From an uncultured euryarchaeote (lineage in GTDB: Archaea; Thermoplasmatota; Thermoplasmata; UBA10834): DNA of 17,867 nt. The position numbers were made by a program, and so were the translations under genes. Of the stretch, positions 1 through 6,147 are shown one piece after another. The stretch lies in the NCBI GenBank assembly GCA_937872085.1, contig CALMQK010000338.1, forward strand, positions 1 to 17,867, in the 5' to 3' direction. The notes under the pieces were generated by a model. The model had not been told where the DNA came from, did not search any database, and worked only from the letters and a program-made list of their open reading frames with translations. Positions within the stretch are counted from its first letter, which is position 1; every line of letters starts with the position of its first letter.

Positions 1-290
1 GGTGTCTCACCGCTGGGCACGCAATCCTTCGTCTTGGTCTCGAGCACTTGGCACAGTAGATCGTGCCGCCACTTTATCGTCAAGTCCCTCTGAAGCCCGT
101 CTGCCTGCTTGATGGACACGTGACCGTCGGCATCCGCCAGCACCGTTACCGACTCGGACTCGGTCTCGAAGACCCAGACTTGGGGGAGAAAACCCCTGAG
201 GACCAAGCCGGTGAACCCTTGGAGCTTCGGCTTCAGCTCCCCCTCAGCGTCGGCGCAGAAACCCGAGAGTAGGTCCTCAACACGGCCCAT
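1..290 (-). CDS. hypothetical protein, N-terminal part (runs off left edge)
   Basis: An open frame of 96 codons reads leftward from ATG at 290 and is cut by the window edge. An AAGGTG Shine-Dalgarno-like element lies 6 nt before the ATG. A GTG at 299 is an alternative start, and the frame is closed upstream by TAG at 330-332. The visible protein starts MGRVEDLLSGF and continues with alternating beta-like stretches (LVLRGFLPQVWVFETE, then VTVLADADGHVSI). It has no signal peptide or membrane segment. The short alpha/beta pattern faintly recalls SCP2-like lipid-carrier domains, but I see no diagnostic motif, so no function is assigned. Plus-strand frames over the same bases look like shadows of this one. 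Confidence 0.6.
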   Translation of the reverse strand, partial: MGRVEDLLSGFCADAEGELKPKLQGFTGLVLRGFLPQVWVFETESESVTVLADADGHVSIKQADGLQRDLTIKWRHDLLCQVLETKTKDCVPSGET

Positions 291-440
291 GTTCGACACC
301 TTCGCGACACTACCCTCGAGGTTGACCTTCTATCTTTCGGATGAAGTGCGGTTGCAGTATCACATCACCAATCGCAAGAGCGGCTCCAAACTGCGATGTA
401 CTAGATCCGGATGAGATGCACGCCAGCATATGACTCAACT

Positions 441-463
441 GGGATTCTCATGAGGAGATTCCC
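441..463. repeat. imperfect inverted repeat, candidate operator
   Basis: The arms GGGATTCTC (441-449) and GAGATTCCC (455-463) are inverted repeats with one mismatch in nine, separated by ATGAG. The element sits about 10 bases upstream of a TTTTAAATA box, where an archaeal regulator could affect TFB/TBP loading for the hydrolase gene at 536. It lies in the 245-base gap 291-535, which otherwise holds only that promoter. The operator role is inferred. Confidence 0.4.
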
Positions 464-471
464 GGAAATCA

Positions 472-480
472 TTTTAAATA
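472..480 (+). promoter_or_regulatory. TATA box for the TatD-like hydrolase
   Basis: TTTTAAATA is centred about 60 bases before the ATG at 536. Archaeal transcription usually starts about 26 bases downstream of the box centre, which predicts a start near 502 and a leader of about 34 nt. A GGAG Shine-Dalgarno element (524-527) falls inside that leader. Confidence 0.55.
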
Positions 481-535
481 GCCACTCAATAATGAGATGA
501 AGCTGACCTTTTGAGGTACTCCTGGAGAGCAGGAC

Positions 536-1384
536 ATGACTGCGTCGAACATCCCGATCCTGGACAATCATGTCCACCTCGATCCATTCAAGGGACGGCA
601 CGTCGATGCTGTGAAGGATTTTGAGAAGCTCGGCGGGACGCACATCATCATCTCGCACATGCCCTACGAGGAGCGCCCCGTCAAGAGTATCGATGGTTTT
701 CGAGAGGGCTATGACATCACGATTGCGCTCAAGGACAAGGTGAACAGTGAGACGACCGTGCGAGCTCATGCGACCGTCGGACCATACCCCGCTGAGCTGA
801 TCGAGCTTGAGAAGATCCACGGGCTCCAGCGAGCCAAAGAGATCATGATGGATGCACTCGACCTTGCCGGAGACTATGTCAAGGACGGTAAGGCACTCGC
901 GATCGGGGAGGTGGGCAGACCGCATTTCCCGGTGTCTCCAGACATATGGGAGGCATCGAACGAGATTATGAGCCACGCGATGAGGACCGCGAAGGAGACC
1001 GGGTGCGCCATCGTGCTGCATACTGAGAGTGCCACCCCGGACATCATGAAAGAGCTTGCGGACATGGCTCACAAGGTCGGGCTCGACACGGCGAGGGTCG
1101 TGAAACACTATTGCGCGCCGTTCGTGCTCCCCGAAGAGAACCACGGGTTGATGCCCTCAGTGCTCGCATCCAAGGACGCCATCGACGTGGCCCTCGGTAA
1201 GGGCCTTCGGTTCATGATGGAGACGGACTTCCTGGACGACCCCAGTAGGCCAGGAGCGGTCCTGAACATCACCACGGTCCCGAAGCGCACCAATCAACTG
1301 ATGCAGAAAGGCGTGATGCGGCTCGATGACGCGTATCAGATCCACTACGATAACCCGAGACGCACCTACCCGGGCTATCTCTGA
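536..1384 (+). CDS. TatD-related TIM-barrel metal-dependent hydrolase (COG1099-like)
   Basis: This 282-residue cytosolic protein belongs to the amidohydrolase/TatD superfamily. The expected metal-site residues appear in order: HVH (His12, His14) after strand 1, Glu125 in GEVGRPH, His162 in LHTE, His191 in VKHY and Asp231 in METDF. This matches a two-metal TIM-barrel hydrolase. The length and the GEVGRPH motif fit the archaeal COG1099 branch better than bacterial TatD DNase, so the substrate is unknown (phosphoester or other hydrolysis). ATG 536 is supported by GGAG at 524-527 and a TATA box at 472. The gene is apparently monocistronic and converges on the acylphosphatase gene with a 20-base gap. 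No signal peptide or membrane segment is present. Confidence is high for the superfamily and low for the reaction. Confidence 0.88.
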   Translation: MTASNIPILDNHVHLDPFKGRHVDAVKDFEKLGGTHIIISHMPYEERPVKSIDGFREGYDITIALKDKVNSETTVRAHATVGPYPAELIELEKIHGLQRAKEIMMDALDLAGDYVKDGKALAIGEVGRPHFPVSPDIWEASNEIMSHAMRTAKETGCAIVLHTESATPDIMKELADMAHKVGLDTARVVKHYCAPFVLPEENHGLMPSVLASKDAIDVALGKGLRFMMETDFLDDPSRPGAVLNITTVPKRTNQLMQKGVMRLDDAYQIHYDNPRRTYPGYL

Positions 1385-1404
1385 TATTCCTGATTCTAAT
1401 AGGG

Positions 1405-1683
1405 CTACTGATGACGGACCGCGAAGTCTTCGAACTCGCCCGTCGCATCCGACATCTTCACGAGCTTGGAATCCACTTTGATGGCCGCACGGCTCGCCGA
1501 GCACAGGTCCAAGACTTGCCGCACATTCGCCTCCTCGCCTTCGAACACGGCCTCGACGCGGCCGTCTGGCAGGTTCCTCACCCAACCTGTCAACCCGAGC
1601 GAGTCGGCGCACTCCTTCGTGCTAGCGCGGAAGAAGACTCCCTGCACCCGACCTCCGAAGACCGCATGAGCACGGACTTTCAC
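1405..1683 (-). CDS. acyP: acylphosphatase
   Basis: This enzyme hydrolyses the carboxyl-phosphate bond of acyl phosphates. The family signatures are clear: GRVQGVFFR, which holds the phosphate-binding loop and catalytic Arg, and GWVRNLPDGRVE, which holds the catalytic Asn. From GTG 1683 (start VKVRAHAVFGG) the protein is 92 residues, the standard acylphosphatase size. The frame stays open to ATG 1749 and ATG 1773. ATG 1749 would add a 22-residue, proline/glycine-rich N-terminus and lies only about 6 nt after the transcription start predicted from the TATAAAA box at 1778-1784, so it remains possible. ATG 1773 is too close to that box to be transcribed. I see no convincing Shine-Dalgarno before either plausible start. 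The gene is divergent from ftsZ and convergent with the hydrolase. Confidence 0.9.
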   Translation of the reverse strand: MKVRAHAVFGGRVQGVFFRASTKECADSLGLTGWVRNLPDGRVEAVFEGEEANVRQVLDLCSASRAAIKVDSKLVKMSDATGEFEDFAVRHQ

Positions 1684-1777
1684 AGGCCCGGGATGGGACC
1701 CGGAACCGAAAAGACATTCCCCAAAAAACGGCGGCTTTTCCAGTGTCATAAAGGGAAAAACCCATTCTACCAAAGCG

Positions 1778-1784
1778 TTTTATA
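1778..1784 (-). promoter_or_regulatory. TATA box, acylphosphatase (possibly shared with ftsZ1)
   Basis: TATAAAA reads on the minus strand, with predicted initiation near 1755. The same bases read TTTTATA on the plus strand and could also serve ftsZ1, with a leader of about 80 nt. A second plus-strand AT-rich site, GATTTAATC at 1795-1803, is an alternative for ftsZ1. Confidence 0.5.
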
Positions 1785-1820
1785 CTCACAGGGCGATTTA
1801 ATCTGTGCGTGTACGCGCGC

Positions 1821-1861
1821 GAGGGATGCACTCCGAGCGAGAGCAAAGAGCTAGCTCCCTC
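1821..1861 (+). promoter_or_regulatory. structured leader upstream of the first ftsZ
   Basis: GAGGGA (1821-1826) can pair with TCCCTC (1856-1861). The interval contains the perfect 10-base palindrome GAGCTAGCTC (1848-1857), which would compete with that stem. It lies 11 bases before the AAAGGTGA ribosome-binding site (1872-1879). Whether it folds or regulates is untested. Confidence 0.3.
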
Positions 1862-1885
1862 ACGTCCCCAAAAAGGTGACCAAAC

Positions 1886-3013
1886 ATGATGAGATCCCTA
1901 GTCGAAGACGCACTTGCCCGTGAAGAAACACAAATAGCCAGCATGGCTCAAACACCCACAGGAGTGGGCGGAGACACGAGAGTCGATGCCGAGCTCGAAC
2001 AGATCCTGAAGAGCCTGAAGACCAACATCAAGATAATCGGAGTTGGTGGCGGCGGGACGAACACGGTCGCGAGGATCTACGATGAGGGGATCGTTGGCGC
2101 AGAACTCTACGCCGCGAACACCGACGCGCAGCACCTGCTCACGCTCCACGCACCGCACAAGATACTTCTCGGCCGACGCGTGACCCGTGGCTTGGGAGCC
2201 GGCGCCCTTCCACAGATAGGTGAGGAGGCAGCCAGGGAGGCCGAAGAGGAACTGAAGAAGATCCTAGTGGACACTCACATCTGCTTCATCACTTGCGGGC
2301 TTGGGGGCGGGACGGGGACCGGCGGAGCCGCAGTCGTCGCACGGCTCGCCAAGGAGATGGGTGCGTTGACGATCGCAGTCGCGACTTTGCCGTTCAAGGG
2401 CGAGGGCAAGATGCGCATGGAGAACGCCGAGTGGGGACTCGAGAGGCTGAGGGACGCGGCGGACACCGTGATCATCATCCCCAACGACAAGCTGCTCGAG
2501 GTCGTACCAAGACTGTCGCTGAACGCGGCATTCAAGGTCGCCGATGAAGTGTTGATGAGATCGATCAAGGGCCTCACAGAGGTCATCACGAGACCGGGGC
2601 TGGTCAACCTCGACTTCAACGATGTCAAGACGATCATGAAGGGTGCCGGAGTGGCGATGATCGGGCTCGGGGAGTCCGACGCTCCAGGCGACGAAAGGAT
2701 ACAGGAAGCCATCGACCAGGCGCTCAACTCACCATTGCTCGAAGTTGACATCAGCGAGGCCAACGGGGTGCTCGTCGACGTCATCGGGGGCACGGACATG
2801 ACAATCTCCGAGGCCGAGAAGGCCGCCGAAGAGATACAGGCCAGGGTCGGGCCCAACGCGAGGATCATATGGGGAGCCGCCATCGACCCCGCGATGGACA
2901 AGACCATCAGGGTGATGATCGTCGCGACGGGGGTCAAGTCCCGGCAGATCCTCGGCAAGCCCAACGAGCAGAAGAAGTTCAAGGGCGTTGGCGAGGTCGA
3001 TCAGGTCCGCTGA
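1886..3013 (+). CDS. ftsZ: FtsZ1-family tubulin-like GTPase, first (divergent) copy
   Basis: A GTP-binding, polymerising cell-division protein of 375 residues. Visible GTPase elements are the T1 loop GVGGGGTNT (52-60), AANTDAQHLL (77-86), the T4 signature GLGGGTGTG (138-146) and the T7 catalytic loop NLDFND (Asp243, Asp246). AANTDAQHLL, PNDKLL and VLMRSIKG mark the archaeal FtsZ1 branch rather than FtsZ2. The N-terminal peptide MMRSLVEDAL resembles the start of the next gene (MKSLVDTVL). Just after T4 it reads GGAAVVA where the next copy, like FtsZ1 proteins generally, reads GSAP. Its tail is K/Q-rich and lacks the LGLDFI-type ending. ATG 1886 (or adjacent 1889) follows AAAGGTGA at 1872-1879. 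By eye the cores of the two copies are about two-thirds identical. It heads the ftsZ-ftsZ-secE-spt5-rpl11 run and probably retains GTPase activity. Confidence 0.93.
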   Translation: MMRSLVEDALAREETQIASMAQTPTGVGGDTRVDAELEQILKSLKTNIKIIGVGGGGTNTVARIYDEGIVGAELYAANTDAQHLLTLHAPHKILLGRRVTRGLGAGALPQIGEEAAREAEEELKKILVDTHICFITCGLGGGTGTGGAAVVARLAKEMGALTIAVATLPFKGEGKMRMENAEWGLERLRDAADTVIIIPNDKLLEVVPRLSLNAAFKVADEVLMRSIKGLTEVITRPGLVNLDFNDVKTIMKGAGVAMIGLGESDAPGDERIQEAIDQALNSPLLEVDISEANGVLVDVIGGTDMTISEAEKAAEEIQARVGPNARIIWGAAIDPAMDKTIRVMIVATGVKSRQILGKPNEQKKFKGVGEVDQVR

Positions 3014-3033
3014 GGACGGCCCAGACCTTTCCG

Positions 3034-3046
3034 AAACTTTTAAGAA
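3034..3046 (+). promoter_or_regulatory. possible TATA element upstream of the second ftsZ
   Basis: AAACTTTTAAGAA resembles an archaeal TATA box and would place initiation near 3066, giving a leader of about 65 nt. A second AT-rich site, CTTTATCG (3095-3102), is too close to the ATG to leave the GGAGG site (3122-3126) in the transcript. Read-through from the first ftsZ is equally possible. Confidence 0.35.
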
Positions 3047-3048
3047 TC

Positions 3049-3087
3049 GAGACCAGCTACGGAGCAATCCGGTGAGCTGGTCTCACC
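3049..3087. repeat. 10-bp perfect inverted repeat with competing hairpin between the ftsZ genes
   Basis: GAGACCAGCT (3049-3058) and AGCTGGTCTC (3075-3084) are perfect inverted repeats with a 16-base spacer. GGTGAG (3071-3076) and CTCACC (3082-3087) form a second perfect 6-bp hairpin with loop CTGGT, using some of the same bases. The two structures exclude each other in RNA. The site follows the first ftsZ stop by 35 bases and precedes the second ftsZ start by 45. It could be a terminator/attenuator, an RNA processing site or an operator. Confidence 0.5.
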
Positions 3088-3132
3088 GTTTGTGCTTTAT
3101 CGCATTAAGTACATACATTTCGGAGGCTCGAC

Positions 3133-4239
3133 ATGAAATCACTCGTCGATACCGTCCTGTCCGCCGCGGAACAGGAACAGCAGAAGAAGGCACCGGAGAC
3201 GTTGCGCACCTTCAACGCGGAGGACGAAGAGCTGCAGAAGATACTGCTAGGTCTCAGGACGAACATCAAGATCATCGGTTGCGGAGGCGGCGGGTCCAAC
3301 ACCATCAACAGGCTCGAGGAAGCTGGGATCATCGGTGCCGAGCTCTATGCAGCCAACACGGATGCTCAGCACCTGCTGATGACGAGGGCGCAGCACAAGA
3401 TCCTCCTCGGTCGCAGGGTGACCCGGGGTCTCGGTGCCGGCGCACTCCCACAAGTGGGCGAGGAGGCAGCCAGGGAAGCTGAAGAGGAGATAAAATTGGC
3501 CCTCAAGGGCGCCGACATCGTTTTCATCACATGCGGGCTAGGCGGCGGAACGGGGACAGGGTCCGCGCCGTTCGTTGCGCAGATAGCCAAGGAGATGGGC
3601 TCGCTTACAATCGCGATCTGCACCTACCCTTTCGCTGCGGAGGGAGCCATCCGGGCGGAAAACGCGGAATGGGGACTGGAGAGGCTCAGGAACTTGGCCG
3701 ACACCGTCATAGTGATCCCGAACGACCGCTTGCTCCAGATCGTGCCTAAGCTCTCGGTCAACGCCGCCTTCAAGGTAGCGGACGAGGTCCTGATGAGGTC
3801 CATCAAGGGCATCACGGAGGTGGTGACCAAGCCGGGACTGGTCAACTTGGATTTCAACGACATCAAGACGGTGATGAAATCAGGCGGGGTCGCAATGATC
3901 GGCCTGGGCGAGTCCGACGACGATGACGCCGCGGTGGCCGCAGTGAACGAGGCCATAAACTCGCCGCTCATCGAGATGGACATAAGCCAGGCGACCGCGG
4001 CCCTCGTGAACGTAACCGGAGGACCGAGCATGACCGTTACGCAGGCCCAGCAGGTCGCTGAGGTCATCCAGACCAAGATAAGCCCCCAGGCGAGGATCAT
4101 CTGGGGAGCGGCAGTGGACGAGACGCTGGTCGACACGATCAGGGTCATGGTCGTCATAACCGGGGTAAAATCGAAACATATACTGGGTCCTCAGAAGGAC
4201 AAAAGGAACCGCGAGCTGGGACTTGATTTCATAAAGTAG
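3133..4239 (+). CDS. ftsZ: FtsZ1-family tubulin-like GTPase, second (canonical) copy
   Basis: A 368-residue FtsZ of the archaeal FtsZ1 type, expected to form the cytoplasmic division ring. Diagnostic elements are GCGGGGSNT (49-57), AANTDAQHLL, LPQVGEEAA, GLGGGTGTGSAP (135-146), PNDRLL, VLMRSIKGITE and the T7 loop NLDFND (Asp240, Asp243). VNVTGGPSM follows in the C-terminal domain, and the protein ends LGLDFIK, a tail like that of FtsZ1 proteins. It fits the family consensus more closely than its upstream neighbour, for example in retaining GSAP after the GTP signature. GGAGG at 3122-3126 precedes ATG 3133 by 6 nt. This is the copy next to secE/spt5, the usual position of ftsZ1 in Euryarchaeota. 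It could act with the first copy or with an FtsZ2 encoded elsewhere. Confidence 0.95.
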   Translation: MKSLVDTVLSAAEQEQQKKAPETLRTFNAEDEELQKILLGLRTNIKIIGCGGGGSNTINRLEEAGIIGAELYAANTDAQHLLMTRAQHKILLGRRVTRGLGAGALPQVGEEAAREAEEEIKLALKGADIVFITCGLGGGTGTGSAPFVAQIAKEMGSLTIAICTYPFAAEGAIRAENAEWGLERLRNLADTVIVIPNDRLLQIVPKLSVNAAFKVADEVLMRSIKGITEVVTKPGLVNLDFNDIKTVMKSGGVAMIGLGESDDDDAAVAAVNEAINSPLIEMDISQATAALVNVTGGPSMTVTQAQQVAEVIQTKISPQARIIWGAAVDETLVDTIRVMVVITGVKSKHILGPQKDKRNRELGLDFIK

Positions 4240-4265
4240 GACAGACGGCTTCTACCGCAACCCGC

Positions 4266-4300
4266 CTCCCCGGCTGATAGGCCAGGTCGCCGCTGGGGAG
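4266..4300 (+). terminator. possible stem-loop after the second ftsZ
   Basis: CTCCCC (4266-4271) can pair with GGGGAG (4295-4300), and GGC/GCC inside extends the stem around a bulge. It has no T-tract, so an RNA-processing or pausing role is as likely as termination. It lies just before a strong TATA box for secE. Confidence 0.3.
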
Positions 4301-4310
4301 CACCGATGGA

Positions 4311-4321
4311 GATATATATGG
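4311..4321 (+). promoter_or_regulatory. TATA box for secE-spt5-rpl11
   Basis: GATATATATGG is the most TATA-like sequence in the 189-base gap 4240-4428. It predicts initiation near 4342 and a leader of about 87 nt. A small hairpin, GGGTA-GGGT-TACCC (4346-4359), would sit at the 5' end of that leader. Confidence 0.55.
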
Positions 4322-4428
4322 ATTGCACATTTGCCTACTCGAATAGGGTAGGGTTACCCATCGATTTCGGACATGCGGCCTGATTGAGGATCAATCCGAA
4401 ACGGATACGACTGCGGGAACGGGAACAG

Positions 4429-4677
4429 ATGCCAGAAGAGAAAAGTTTGATGGACAGGTCATGGGACCTGCAGAGGAAGATCGAAGAGAGGACGAAGCAC
4501 GTGGGCAAGGGACGCTACGGCAGGGTCGTCAAGATGGCCCGCAAGCCCACGGGAGATGAGTACCTCAAGACGACCCAGATCACCGCTCTCGGTCTGCTAC
4601 TGATAGGCGGGCTCGGCTTCCTGATCTACTGGCTGTTCGAATACGGTTCGAAGTACCTGGTGGATGCATTCAAGTGA
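4429..4677 (+). CDS. secE: SecE/Sec61-gamma protein translocase subunit
   Basis: An 82-residue tail-anchored subunit that clamps SecY in the SecYEG translocon. A charged cytoplasmic helix (DLQRKIEERTKHVGKGRYGR) leads to ARKPTGDEYLKTTQITALG, the conserved SecE hinge. A single C-terminal membrane segment of about 20 hydrophobic residues (roughly 51-72, ALGLLLIGGLGFLIYWLF) follows. ATG 4429 gives a typical archaeal length. The frame is open back to TTG 4384, which would add 15 basic residues, but no ribosome-binding site precedes that TTG. Only a weak GGGAAC precedes the ATG. It is followed 39 bases later by spt5, the conserved archaeal secE-spt5 pairing. Confidence 0.9.
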   Translation: MPEEKSLMDRSWDLQRKIEERTKHVGKGRYGRVVKMARKPTGDEYLKTTQITALGLLLIGGLGFLIYWLFEYGSKYLVDAFK

Positions 4678-4716
4678 TCCTCGCTGCGGATCCAACCTAT
4701 GATGTGAGGGATCGTT

Positions 4717-5643
4717 TTGGGCCTTTTTGACATAGAGACGAAGAAGAAGAAGAAAGAAGAACCGAGCGCGGAGACGGAACACGCTCCGCAGATTGGAGCG
4801 AAGGCTCTGCAGTTCACAGTCCAGGGCGAGACCAAGCGGATGATGGCATCCGGGGATTCATCAGAGTTCGAGATGGCCATGACGCTGCCGGACGACGGAC
4901 AGCCGCATACGCTTGTCATCAAGGTCGATACCGTCTTCTCCGCAACGGAGGAGGGCTCGCCCGAATGGTTCGTGAAGCTCTACGACGCAGTCGGGGTCGT
5001 GTGGGAGAATTCGCCCTCGGCCGACCAGACAACCGAGCACACTTTCGATGTGATGCCTGGCCAGGAGAAATCGTTCACTCTCAAGATCACATCGCCTACG
5101 GGTGCGAGATACGGCGACAAGATCACCGTGCTGGTCAACGCCAGCCTGAAGGAGAATCCGAGCATAAACGACGTCGTGACGCTGCAGGCGACTGCGAGAC
5201 AGTCGATGCTCGCAGTCAAGACGTCGATAGGCCACGAGAAGACCGTCGCTGACTCGATCGCCAGCAGGGCGAAGCCGAAGCCCTCGGGAGTGTTCGCGAT
5301 CCTCTCGCCGGCCACGATCCGGGGCTACGTGTTCGTCGAGGCGATGAACACCGACAGCCTGCGTGAGCTCGTGAAAGGAATCAGAAGGACGCGGGGCATC
5401 GTCAAGGGAGAGACGAGCTTCGCCGAGATAGAGCACTTCCTCTCGCCGAAGCCGATAGTGTCCGGCATCGTCGAAGGGGACATCGTGGAGCTCATCGCGG
5501 GACCGTTCAAAGGAGAGAAGGCGAGGGTCCAGCAGATCGATGAGAACAAAGAGGAGATCACGGTGGAGCTTTTCGAGGCCATGGTGCCGATACCGGTCAC
5601 GATCCGAGGAGATCACGTAAGAGTCCTGGAGAAGGAGAGGTGA
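4717..5643 (+). CDS. spt5: transcription elongation factor Spt5 (NusG) with large N-terminal extension
   Basis: The last ~145 residues form a complete archaeal Spt5. An NGN domain (about 164-245, with AVKTSIGHEKTVADSI, GYVFVEA and the LVKGIRRTRGIVKG region) binds the RNA polymerase clamp coiled-coil. A KOW domain follows (about 250-305, with VEGDIVELIAGPFKGEKARV). The protein is 308 residues, about twice the usual archaeal size of roughly 150. Residues 1-160 are a lysine-rich start (MGLFDIETKKKKKEE) and a strand-rich segment (LQFTVQGETKRMM to VVTLQATARQ) resembling immunoglobulin-like/NEW3-type beta-sandwiches common in archaeal surface proteins. No signal peptide is present, so the fusion should be cytosolic. 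TTG 4717 is chosen because GAGGG (4706-4710) lies 6 nt upstream; internal ATG 5206, which would give a normal-sized Spt5, has no ribosome-binding site. It ends 4 bases before rpl11. Confidence 0.92.
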   Translation: MGLFDIETKKKKKEEPSAETEHAPQIGAKALQFTVQGETKRMMASGDSSEFEMAMTLPDDGQPHTLVIKVDTVFSATEEGSPEWFVKLYDAVGVVWENSPSADQTTEHTFDVMPGQEKSFTLKITSPTGARYGDKITVLVNASLKENPSINDVVTLQATARQSMLAVKTSIGHEKTVADSIASRAKPKPSGVFAILSPATIRGYVFVEAMNTDSLRELVKGIRRTRGIVKGETSFAEIEHFLSPKPIVSGIVEGDIVELIAGPFKGEKARVQQIDENKEEITVELFEAMVPIPVTIRGDHVRVLEKER

Positions 5644-5647
5644 GCAG

Positions 5648-6121
5648 ATGGTAGAGAAACTCGATGTACTGGTCGAAGGCGGAAAGGCGACCCCCGGTCC
5701 CCCGCTAGGTCCGGCGCTCGGTCCGATGGGCGTGAACGTTATTCAAGTCGTAAACGCGATAAACGAGAAGACGAAGGCGTTCATTGGTATGAAGGTCCCC
5801 GTCACGCTGACCGTGGACTCGAAGACGAAGGCGTTCGAGATCAAAGTCGGCACGCCGCCGACATCGGCCCTGATCCTCAAGGAGATCAAGATCGAGAAGG
5901 GCAGCGGGAGCCCCAAAGCAACGAAGGTCGGGAACCTCTCGGTCGAGCAGGTCCAGAAGATAGGTGAGATGAAGAAGGACTCGATGCTCGCCAAGGACAA
6001 GAAGCAGAGGTTCAAGGAGGTCGTCGGGACCTGCGTCTCTATGGGCGTCAATGTCGACGGCAAGGACCCGAAGGAAGTCCTGAAAGCCCTCGCGGGCGGA
6101 GCCTACGCCGGTCTGTTCTGA
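5648..6121 (+). CDS. rpl11: large ribosomal subunit protein uL11
   Basis: uL11 forms the base of the GTPase-associated centre and binds 23S rRNA near the stalk. The N-terminal domain has the proline/glycine signature GGKATPGPPLGPALGPMGVN and KAFIGMKVPVTL. The C-terminal rRNA-binding domain includes GTPPTSALILKE and VGTCVSMGVNVDGKDPKEV. At 157 residues it matches archaeal uL11. ATG 5648 starts 4 bases after the spt5 stop, with GGAGAGG just upstream inside spt5, so the two are probably co-transcribed and translationally coupled. In many archaea rpl1 follows directly; here the next gene is on the opposite strand, 26 bases away. Confidence 0.97.
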   Translation: MVEKLDVLVEGGKATPGPPLGPALGPMGVNVIQVVNAINEKTKAFIGMKVPVTLTVDSKTKAFEIKVGTPPTSALILKEIKIEKGSGSPKATKVGNLSVEQVQKIGEMKKDSMLAKDKKQRFKEVVGTCVSMGVNVDGKDPKEVLKALAGGAYAGLF

Positions 6122-6147
6122 TTCTTCTGAGGATAAAAGAGAAGTTG

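Noticed and set aside
63..414. Two plus-strand ORFs near the left edge
   Set aside because: They have no ribosome-binding site or recognisable protein pattern; the minus-strand frame over 1-290 is open to the edge and has a better start signal.
401..1144. Long minus-strand ORF (247 codons)
   Set aside because: It lies antisense to the TatD-like hydrolase, whose metal-site motifs are intact and in order; the antisense protein shows no recognisable motif and is a GC-rich shadow.
5206..5643. Normal-length Spt5 starting at internal ATG 5206
   Set aside because: No Shine-Dalgarno or promoter precedes this ATG, while TTG 4717 has a well-spaced GAGGG and the upstream frame is continuous and protein-like.
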